Origin: Verrucomicrobiales bacterium
GTDB lineage: Bacteria; Verrucomicrobiota; Verrucomicrobiia; Verrucomicrobiales; DEV007
Assembly: GCA_029210205.1 (NCBI GenBank)
Contig: JARGOD010000045.1
Location: 1 to 40,575, forward strand
Direction: 5' to 3'
Length of the DNA stretch: 40,575 nucleotides
Part shown: positions 33,385 to 40,575 of the stretch, piece by piece
Layout of the letters: each line of letters starts with the position of its first letter
Numbering within the stretch: position 1 is the first letter of the stretch
Notes under the pieces: model-generated
Seen by the model: only the letters and a program-made list of their open reading frames with translations
Told to the model about the DNA's origin: nothing
The model's database searches: none
Position numbers and translations under genes: made by a program

Positions 33385-33396
33385 GATGGAAAACTA

Positions 33397-36300
33397 TCAG
33401 GAGGCGGCAGAAGAACCAAGTTGCTTCTCGCGGAAGGCGGAAATCCCCTCTTCAGGAAGGAAGAAACCAGTCATCTGCAGCTTCGCCGGCGTCACACCGA
33501 GCTCTTCAAGATACTCATAGTGTGCCACCGCATCTTCGTTCTCAAGCTCACCCAGTGTCGGCGCGACATCGTCGCTGAGACCCGTGAGAAGACTGACAAG
33601 GACACAACCGGTGATCTCATTCTTATCACGGCTTCCGAGGAACTTCATGAAGCTCATCTGCACGGAGTCGTCCATATCCTCAACCTCTTCAGGGAGGTAG
33701 ATCGTCTCAGCGACGACCTTCGGCATCTTCAACTCACCACCGGTGGTGAAGAGAATGTCGCGATCCGCAGTGAAACGCTTGATTGCCTCATCGATCCGAA
33801 AAACCGGAGGGAAGCTGTAATCAACCACGAGAGCACCAGGTTTCAGCGACTGAACGTTGAGCACACCGGGAAGGTTGGTCGAAGCGACAACGAGAGATGC
33901 ATCGTAGACCTCAGGAGGAAGCGCTCCGCCATTTTTCACAATATCAATCTGCCCCAAGTAGCCGGCATCACGAACGCGATCGCGAATTCGACTCATCTGA
34001 TCATCCGTCTGGTAAGGATCACAGAGGATGAGGTGCTTCGGATGCTCCATGACATCAAGCATGAGTCTGAGGGTTCCGAATCCAATCGATCCGAGACCGA
34101 CGACAGAAACAGATTCTCCGGTGATCTCACGCTTTGCCTGGGCGAGGATTCCTTCGATCGACTTCACGATCGTCGCAGAGCGCGTTGCATCACCTGTCGT
34201 GATTGCCGGAAGATCGGATCGACCCTCCATCCACTTCTCGATCTCGCGTCCGTGATCCGTCGCTGACGGGATCACTCCGGTGAGGGAAACATTCTTTGCT
34301 CCCGCTTTTGCTGACATCTCAAGTGCTGTGAGTGTTGCTGTCTTTACCGAGGCGGGGTCTTTGTAAAAGTCGGCCTCGAAACAAGGAAGCATGATCACCC
34401 CGATCTTACTACCGTCCACCGTGTAGGTGTTACTGAGGATCGGCTTACCACTGAAGAGACGTTCTGAAATCTCATCGCGAGACATGCCTGAAATGCCCGC
34501 AAGGACATCTGGAATGTAAGTCAAAGCAACGGCATCGAGATTCGGAAGCTCATCGGAAGCTTCCTCGACATCGATGTGCTCAAGATCTTCAAAACCCATT
34601 CCTGCAAATTCGTCCGCAGAAGTGTCATCGGACTCAGCCGCTGGTTTGTCAGTGCTGAGATACAGAGCGAGCTGCTCAATCGTTGGGTTAGTGAGGAAAG
34701 CATCTACCGCTACCTCACGTTTAAACGACTCAGAGATATCAACGACGATTCGAAGCGCCATGAGCGAATCTCCACCCATTTCAAAGAAGTTGTCCGTCAC
34801 CCCGATATCTTCAGAATCGAAGTTACGACTGAAGACGTCCCAGATCTGCTGCTCGACCGGGTTACGCGGCTGAACCCGCTCACCAACACTCGCGGAGCCA
34901 ACCTTAGGCATCGGCAACTGCTTGCGATCAATTTTCTTGTTTGGCGTCAGCGGAAACTCCGGCAACGCGGCAAAGTAGGCAGGAATGTAACTCGCGGGCA
35001 GATTCTGCGAGAGCTGGCTCCGGATCTGAGCCGCATCCAGAGCTGGTCCTTCCGCGATAAAGTATCCGACAAGTCCTTCGCCGGATGGCAGATCTTCGCG
35101 CTTCGTGACGACAGCTTGCTTGATTCCATCGATCGCTTCCATCTGCGTCTCGATATCGCCAAGCTCCATCCGGACGCCGCGAACTTTGACCTGGAAGTCA
35201 ACACGACCGAGGCACTCCAGTTTTCCATCACGGTTCCAGCGAGCGAGGTCGCCGGTACGATAGATTCGCTGGCTTCCGAATTCAGGAATCAGGGTAACTT
35301 CCTTGAAAGCGGCAGCGGTTAACTCCGGCTGATTGCGATAGCCGCGGGCAAGCCCGTCCCCACCGATCCAGAGTTCACCGGTGAATCCCTGTGGAACCGG
35401 TTTAAGATTCGCATCAAGGATGTAGACGTGCGTGTTCGCGATCGGCGTTCCGATCGAAATCGCGGCGTCACCTTCTTCGATCTTCTCGACGGAAGACCAG
35501 ACCGTTGTCTCAGTCGGGCCGTAAAGATTCCAAAGTTCGTCGGCAGAATTGACGAGCGTATTCGCAAGCGTCCGGTTGAGGGCTTCACCACCGCAGAAAA
35601 TTCGCAGGTCACGGTTCCCTTCCCAACCACTATCGAGGAGCATCTGCCAGGTCGCAGGCGTTGCCTGCATCACAGAGATATCTTCGTCGCTGATGAGATT
35701 CGCGAGACGTCGTCCGTCCTTCACGTCATCAGCCCCGGCTACGACCACAGTCGCTCCGGCAAGTAGCGGAAGGAACATCTCGAGAAGAGAGATATCAAAG
35801 GACAAGGTAGTCACCGCGAGGAGACGATCTTTACTTGTCAGTCCAGGCTCTTTCTCCATTGAGCGGAGGAAGTTGATCGCTGCCTGATGAGGGATCTCGA
35901 CACCCTTCGGCGTTCCCGTGGAACCTGAAGTATAGATGATGTAAGCGAGAGAATCAGAGCTGAGTCCGGTTGCTGGCGGAGCTTTCGACGTTCCTTCGAT
36001 TGAATCAAGATCAAGCACCTTCCAATCGCCAGCTGGCAGAGTCGAGACAAGGCGTGAGGAAGCGACCAGCGCTTTCGGCGCCGCATCTTCCAACATCATT
36101 TCGAGACGTTGCTGTGGGAACTCAGGATCGAGCGGGATATAAGTCGCCCCGGCCTTGAGAGCACCAAGAAGAGCGGTGATCATTTTCGGAGAACGATCCG
36201 CAAGAACACCGACATTATCACCGGGCTTTACGCCGGCGGCGATAAGATCACGGGCAACGCCATTTGCCTGGCGATTCAACGAACCGTAAGTCATGTGCGT

Positions 36301-39300
36301 CTCGCCAAAGATCACGGCAGTGTCTTCATCGCGATCGGCGACGACCGCTTCAATCAACTCATGAAGCAATGCGTCCTTCTCGTAATCTTTCGTGGTATCG
36401 TTGAAATCAACGAGAACCGTCTTCTCTTCATCGCGCCCAAGAAGATTGAGCTCCGAGAGTCTGGAGTCCGGACTCGACGTGATTTCTTTCAAGACCTGCT
36501 CGTAGAGGCCGCTCAGTTCCTGAATCGTCGCCTTGTCGAACAAGTCACTGTTGTATTGCCAACAACCGAAAAGCTGACCACCGGCCTCTTCAAGCACCAG
36601 CGTGATTTCGAATTGTGACTGTCGAGTCGTCAGGTCAATCGTCTCCATGGAGAGATCGCCGACATGGAAGGTGTGACCACCCTGACCAATCAAGAAAACA
36701 GCGATACCCGCTTCGTCGATTCCGGGCACTTTCTCCATTGAGAAACTGACCTGAAAGAGAGGTGAGCGCCCTGGGTCACGGGGGACCTTGAGTCGGTCGA
36801 CCATGCGTGAGAGTGGATACTGTTGATTCTCCAGCGCCCCGTTAACCCGGAGGCTGTTACTCGTGAGGAACTCAGAAACGGTAGGATCATCCTCGACTGT
36901 GCTTCGCACCGGAACGGGATTAATGTAGTAACCGACCGTGCTTCGAAGCTCCGGCTGGGTCCGTCCTGCCAAAGGCACTCCGACGACGATGTCGTCCTGC
37001 TGGCAGTAACGATGCATGAGGATGTCGTAAGCCGAAAGCAGCGTCGTGAAAAGAGTCACGTTGCTTGCCTTGGCGAGTCCATCGACGGCTTCGGTGAGCT
37101 CTTCGCCATACTGGAAACCTAAGGTTCCTCCATTGAAGGTCTGAATCGCAGGGCGTGGTCGGTCCGTTGGAAGATCGATCACGTTCGGCGCACCGGCGAG
37201 ATGCTCTTTCCAGAACTCAAACATTTGCTCTCCGGCATCGCTCTCGAGGTGTGCCGTTTCCCACTTCACAAAGTCAGCGTAACTCGCCTCGACCGGTTCG
37301 ACCTGCGGGGTGCGACCGCCCTTAGCGGAGAAGTAGTATTCAATGAGATCCTGAATCACCACGGCAACCGACCAGGCGTCGGAAACGATATGGTGCATCG
37401 TGAGAAGAGCGACGTGCGCTTCGTCCGCGGTGCGGAAAAGCTCGAGACGAACGACAGGTCCACGTTCGAGATTGAAGGGACGACTCGCGTGTTCGCTGAT
37501 CATCTTCTTCAACTGCTCGTCGTCGAGATCCGTGCAATCGTGCTCGCGGAAATCAACAGTCCGTCCTTTGTGAACGACCTGCATCGGCTCGCCATCCTTC
37601 GTTTCGAAGGTCACATCAATAAGTGGATGACGCTCGAAGAGAAGTGAGAAGGCGGTCTTCATCGCCTCGATGTCGAGCATCGGACGGAACTTACCGGAGA
37701 AGTTCAAATTGTAGGCCGAGGAGTCAGGCGCGAGACGGTTCAAGAACCAGAGCGCTTTCTGACCTTCCGAAAGCGGGAAGACGTCAGGCATCTCACCGGT
37801 TGCTTCAAACTCAACGAGGCTTCCGGCATCAACACCAGCGGCATCGCCAGCGGCACCACCACCCGATTCAAGAAGCTTCTCAAGCACCGGCTCAGAAAGA
37901 TCGCGGATGTTCGGCCCGTTAAGGACAGATCCCATCGGCATCGTCATGCCCAGCTTTTCCTCAATACGGTTCACCAACTCAATCGCCATGAGTGAGTCGA
38001 GACCGAGATTTGTGAGCGGGGTATCTTTATCAAGACGCGCCGCATCGGTTCCAAGAACGGCACCGACCTGCGCGGCGATGAGGTCTTCGACCATGCCCAT
38101 CCGCTTTTCAGGAGAGGCTTCGAGAATCCTTGCGGCCATCGAATCACCGCCACCGGAGTTCGAGCGTGGAACCACCGGAAGAAACATATTCGATCCGCCC
38201 ACGGATGGGCTGAATCGACTCAGTGCCTGCCAGTCGCATCGTGCCGCGCCGAGCTGATAGATATCAGAGGGAACACCGAGACTGAAAAGGTAGAGCGTCT
38301 CGTCGATGTTTGTCGCCCCGAGGCCGACGAGTTCGAGATATTGCTGCGTCTTCTCGTTTCGAGCAACAAAGCCGGCTCCTTCGATCGCACCCCAGTTGAA
38401 GGTCAGCGAAGGCAGACCAAGAGAACGACGATGATGAGAAAGCTGATCGAGGAAAACGTTTCCTGCGTTGTAGTTCGACTGCTTCACCGCGCCGATGACA
38501 GCAGAGAAGGAGGAAAAATTAATGAAGTGCTCGAGCGGGATGTCGAGCGTTGCTTCGTGAAGGTTCCAGGCGCCGAGCATCTTCGGCAGAAGAACGCGGT
38601 CAAAACGCTCGGTGTCGAGTTCGTTGAGGAATTCGTCATCGAGGACCATCGCCCCGTGAATCACCCCGATAAGAGGAGCATCCGTCTTTTGAATTTCAGC
38701 GACAATTCGATCAATGTCAGGACGGCTTGTGACGTCACCACGGGCATCCATGATCGTTGCTCCGGCAGCGACAAGCTTTTCGATTTTCTCCTGAGCATCT
38801 TCCTTCGGCCCGGAACGACTCATGAGCGCAAAACTGCGGGCGCCGTTTTCGATCATCCACTCAGCGAGCTCGAGGCCAAAGCCACCAGCACCACCCGTGA
38901 TGAGATAGGTGCCATCTCCGCGGAAACGATGACCTTCTTCAGTCGGCTGACCGATTTCAATCTCCGGAACATCAAAGTCGAGAACGTTTTTACCGATGTG
39001 CTTACCGGCTGCCATGAAGCGGAAGGCATCGACCACTTTCGTGACCGGGAACACTTCGTTCGGAAGCGGCACGTAGGACTGATCGTAGAAAAGCGCTTCC
39101 AGATCAGAGAACATCTTCGCGACGTAAGCGGGCTTGCTCTGCAAGTGCTGAGCGAGGTCGATCACGAAGAAGCTGATATTATTGCGAAGCGGCTCGAGAC
39201 CAATCTTCGAGTTGCCGTAGACGTCAACCTTTCCGATCTCCATGTAGCGACCGAAGGTCTTGAGAACACTGAAGTTCTTCGGGATAAAGTCGCCAGCAAG

Positions 39301-40575
39301 AGAGTTCAGGACCGCATCGACCCCTTCTCCGTCTGTGATTCGCATGATCTCATCAGCGAACTCGAGGGTTCGCGAATCAAGGACATGATCCACTCCCATG
39401 TCGACGAGAAGCTGTCGTTTCTCGGGCGTTCCCGCCGTCGAAAAGGTGACGAGGCCGAGGTGCTTCGCAATCTGAATTGCCGCTTGTCCGACTCCGCCGG
39501 TTCCCGCGTGAATGAGGATGCTCTCCCCTTTCTCCATGCGGGCCAGCTCATTGATCGCATAATGCGTCGTGAGGAAAACAGTCGGAAGCGTTGCCGCCTC
39601 AACGTGAGTCATCGTGTCCGGCTTCCGGAATACCATGTCGCGGTGAACCGTTACGTAGCTACGGAAACAATACGGAGCCATGCCGACAACATTGTCGCCA
39701 ACCTTGAGGTCCTTCACATTGGCACCGACTTTGACAACGGTTCCGGAGAAGTCATCACCGAACCACTTAAGATCGACTGGATTGCCGGGATAAATCCCGA
39801 GTGCCTTCATGACATCGCGGAAGTTGATACCACCCGCTTTGATCTGAATCTCGATCTCTTCGCCCTCCGGGTCGCGGCGAGTCGTCTCATTCAGAGAAAG
39901 ATTGGTAAGAATACCCGGCTTGTCGATCTGGAGTCGGTAAGGAAGAACCGTTCCGTCCTCCTTAACAGCGTTCTGAGTGCGGGGAGGAAACTCCTCGGAC
40001 TTAATGCGGTGAACACGGCGTGCGTAGCGACCATTGCCGCGGAAAGCCAATTCGTGCTCGCGATCCGAATGAAGAAGCTCAGCGGTGAGATCTTCGAGTT
40101 CGAACTCATTCACCTCCGGATCGAGATCGATCTGTCCCCAACAATACTCAGCCTGCTCGTTGTTTGCGACACGCAGCATTCCAGTCAGAGGTGCCGAGGC
40201 AAGACCGGGAAGTGATTCGCCACGGACGACAGGCATCGTGCCTCTGGTCAAAAAGGTGATGTCAGGTTTTGTCGCCCACTCACGATTCGTGATCACTTTA
40301 AAGAGCTCATGGGCAAAGCGAACGCCTGTGTCCTGCGCCGTATTGAGGACCTCAAGAGAGAGCGTGTCTGCTCTTGGGTGATCCAGCGGAAGAGTCACAA
40401 TAAGCTTCTTCATTGAAAGCTCCTCTTCGTCGATAGCATCCAGTGCCGACTCGATTTCAGAAAGTGTTCCCGAAACAAGACGAGGCTCGATCTCATCCGT
40501 CGCCAGAGCGGTGACAAGCTTCTCGCCGAGACCGGATTCGTCCTTCGTGATGAGAACGACCGACTTCGCGACGAC
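33397..40575 (-). CDS. Hybrid PKS-NRPS megasynthase with AAR-like terminal reductase, 5'-truncated by window edge
   Basis: The frame is open to the right edge (2392 residues visible); Met at 40413 is internal and is residue 1 below. Domains: pseudo-KR/linker up to about 160, beginning before Met1 (LITKDESGLGEKL); enoylreductase 162-482 (GINFRDVMKALG; NADPH loop HAGTGGVGQAA 302-312); ketoreductase 495-735 (TGGAGGFG; LDD 591-593, B-type; Tyr648, Asn652); acyl carrier 765-850 (Ser807 in GLDSL); condensation 876-1320 (HHIVSD 1007-1012); adenylation 1345-1840 (YTSGSTGTPKG, LYGPTET, YRTGDLARW, NKKIDRK); peptidyl carrier 1846-1922 (Ser1883 in GGDSL); terminal domain about 1955-2338. The terminal part matches cyanobacterial acyl-ACP reductase: KTAT, ITTG, VVGLGSIG and Cys2270 (ITGCVLVSLL) at the catalytic position. 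KS, AT and DH presumably lie beyond the edge. Expected role: join an acyl chain to an amino acid and release it reductively. All signature residues look intact. Confidence 0.93.
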   Translation of the reverse strand, partial: VVAKSVVLITKDESGLGEKLVTALATDEIEPRLVSGTLSEIESALDAIDEEELSMKKLIVTLPLDHPRADTLSLEVLNTAQDTGVRFAHELFKVITNREWATKPDITFLTRGTMPVVRGESLPGLASAPLTGMLRVANNEQAEYCWGQIDLDPEVNEFELEDLTAELLHSDREHELAFRGNGRYARRVHRIKSEEFPPRTQNAVKEDGTVLPYRLQIDKPGILTNLSLNETTRRDPEGEEIEIQIKAGGINFRDVMKALGIYPGNPVDLKWFGDDFSGTVVKVGANVKDLKVGDNVVGMAPYCFRSYVTVHRDMVFRKPDTMTHVEAATLPTVFLTTHYAINELARMEKGESILIHAGTGGVGQAAIQIAKHLGLVTFSTAGTPEKRQLLVDMGVDHVLDSRTLEFADEIMRITDGEGVDAVLNSLAGDFIPKNFSVLKTFGRYMEIGKVDVYGNSKIGLEPLRNNISFFVIDLAQHLQSKPAYVAKMFSDLEALFYDQSYVPLPNEVFPVTKVVDAFRFMAAGKHIGKNVLDFDVPEIEIGQPTEEGHRFRGDGTYLITGGAGGFGLELAEWMIENGARSFALMSRSGPKEDAQEKIEKLVAAGATIMDARGDVTSRPDIDRIVAEIQKTDAPLIGVIHGAMVLDDEFLNELDTERFDRVLLPKMLGAWNLHEATLDIPLEHFINFSSFSAVIGAVKQSNYNAGNVFLDQLSHHRRSLGLPSLTFNWGAIEGAGFVARNEKTQQYLELVGLGATNIDETLYLFSLGVPSDIYQLGAARCDWQALSRFSPSVGGSNMFLPVVPRSNSGGGDSMAARILEASPEKRMGMVEDLIAAQVGAVLGTDAARLDKDTPLTNLGLDSLMAIELVNRIEEKLGMTMPMGSVLNGPNIRDLSEPVLEKLLESGGGAAGDAAGVDAGSLVEFEATGEMPDVFPLSEGQKALWFLNRLAPDSSAYNLNFSGKFRPMLDIEAMKTAFSLLFERHPLIDVTFETKDGEPMQVVHKGRTVDFREHDCTDLDDEQLKKMISEHASRPFNLERGPVVRLELFRTADEAHVALLTMHHIVSDAWSVAVVIQDLIEYYFSAKGGRTPQVEPVEASYADFVKWETAHLESDAGEQMFEFWKEHLAGAPNVIDLPTDRPRPAIQTFNGGTLGFQYGEELTEAVDGLAKASNVTLFTTLLSAYDILMHRYCQQDDIVVGVPLAGRTQPELRSTVGYYINPVPVRSTVEDDPTVSEFLTSNSLRVNGALENQQYPLSRMVDRLKVPRDPGRSPLFQVSFSMEKVPGIDEAGIAVFLIGQGGHTFHVGDLSMETIDLTTRQSQFEITLVLEEAGGQLFGCWQYNSDLFDKATIQELSGLYEQVLKEITSSPDSRLSELNLLGRDEEKTVLVDFNDTTKDYEKDALLHELIEAVVADRDEDTAVIFGETHMTYGSLNRQANGVARDLIAAGVKPGDNVGVLADRSPKMITALLGALKAGATYIPLDPEFPQQRLEMMLEDAAPKALVASSRLVSTLPAGDWKVLDLDSIEGTSKAPPATGLSSDSLAYIIYTSGSTGTPKGVEIPHQAAINFLRSMEKEPGLTSKDRLLAVTTLSFDISLLEMFLPLLAGATVVVAGADDVKDGRRLANLISDEDISVMQATPATWQMLLDSGWEGNRDLRIFCGGEALNRTLANTLVNSADELWNLYGPTETTVWSSVEKIEEGDAAISIGTPIANTHVYILDANLKPVPQGFTGELWIGGDGLARGYRNQPELTAAAFKEVTLIPEFGSQRIYRTGDLARWNRDGKLECLGRVDFQVKVRGVRMELGDIETQMEAIDGIKQAVVTKREDLPSGEGLVGYFIAEGPALDAAQIRSQLSQNLPASYIPAYFAALPEFPLTPNKKIDRKQLPMPKVGSASVGERVQPRNPVEQQIWDVFSRNFDSEDIGVTDNFFEMGGDSLMALRIVVDISESFKREVAVDAFLTNPTIEQLALYLSTDKPAAESDDTSADEFAGMGFEDLEHIDVEEASDELPNLDAVALTYIPDVLAGISGMSRDEISERLFSGKPILSNTYTVDGSKIGVIMLPCFEADFYKDPASVKTATLTALEMSAKAGAKNVSLTGVIPSATDHGREIEKWMEGRSDLPAITTGDATRSATIVKSIEGILAQAKREITGESVSVVGLGSIGFGTLRLMLDVMEHPKHLILCDPYQTDDQMSRIRDRVRDAGYLGQIDIVKNGGALPPEVYDASLVVASTNLPGVLNVQSLKPGALVVDYSFPPVFRIDEAIKRFTADRDILFTTGGELKMPKVVAETIYLPEEVEDMDDSVQMSFMKFLGSRDKNEITGCVLVSLLTGLSDDVAPTLGELENEDAVAHYEYLEELGVTPAKLQMTGFFLPEEGISAFREKQLGSSAAS

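Noticed and set aside
33379..34266. A 295-codon plus-strand frame opposite the AAR-like domain
   Set aside because: Same frame relation as the shadow above; low-complexity charged composition and no family signature.
38341..40215. A 624-codon plus-strand open frame opposite the megasynthase
   Set aside because: It is a shadow of the minus-strand ER/KR coding region: Arg-, Glu- and Asp-rich with no domain, while the opposite frame has complete PKS motifs.
1..40575. CRISPR array, prophage, integrase or insertion sequence
   Set aside because: No regularly spaced repeats, transposase, integrase or phage structural genes were seen on either strand; the AP2 protein has no recombinase domain.

Overview
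The window looks like chromosomal DNA from a member of the Verrucomicrobiota (PVC superphylum). The main pointers are a 51-residue 'small basic protein' of the Chlamydiae/Verrucomicrobia/Planctomycetes type (30162-30317), a DUF1549/DUF1553 plus DUF1501 gene pair, several secreted sulfatases and a DUF1080 lipoprotein, and a division/cell-wall (dcw) cluster with a LysM protein between murD and ftsW, as I recall from Chlamydia. Peptidoglycan is probably meso-diaminopimelate type, because MurE carries the DNPR motif. No phage, insertion sequence or CRISPR array is visible.

Layout. 1-5160: end of a sulfatase, a CBS/DRTGG-containing manganese pyrophosphatase, an AP2-domain protein and an HtrA/DegQ protease. 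5235-9001: MoeB-rhodanese with a coupled Trm112-like protein, NAD kinase with TlyA methyltransferase, and a secreted SRPBCC protein. 9129-15082: a polysaccharide-related block (DUF1549/DUF1553, DUF1501, DUF1080 lipoprotein, second sulfatase) and a secreted TPR protein. 15167-16423: dihydroorotase and tRNA-Ala(GGC). 16468-27096, minus strand: rsmH-ftsL-ftsI-murE-murF-mraY-murD-lysM-ftsW, tightly packed, with a candidate promoter and palindromic operator upstream. 27376-31090: secreted or membrane proteins of unknown role, the small basic protein with a good promoter, and an RsuA/RluB pseudouridine synthase. 31087-33303: SGNH hydrolase with a C-terminal beta-domain.

33397 to the right edge (minus strand): the most unusual object, a giant hybrid polyketide/non-ribosomal peptide synthetase. 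Its 2392 visible residues read ER-KR-ACP-C-A-PCP and end in a domain that resembles cyanobacterial long-chain acyl-ACP reductase (AAR), including the position of the catalytic cysteine. This is not the usual thioesterase or short-chain-dehydrogenase-type terminal reductase. The protein continues beyond the window; the first Met in frame (40413) is internal. The inferred chemistry is a reduced acyl chain joined to a small amino acid (the specificity code is glycine-like) and released reductively, probably as an N-acyl amino aldehyde.

Many genes lack a recognisable Shine-Dalgarno sequence, and the gene-end hairpins seen here lack U-tracts. Start sites were therefore chosen mainly from signal peptides, family alignments and overlaps.
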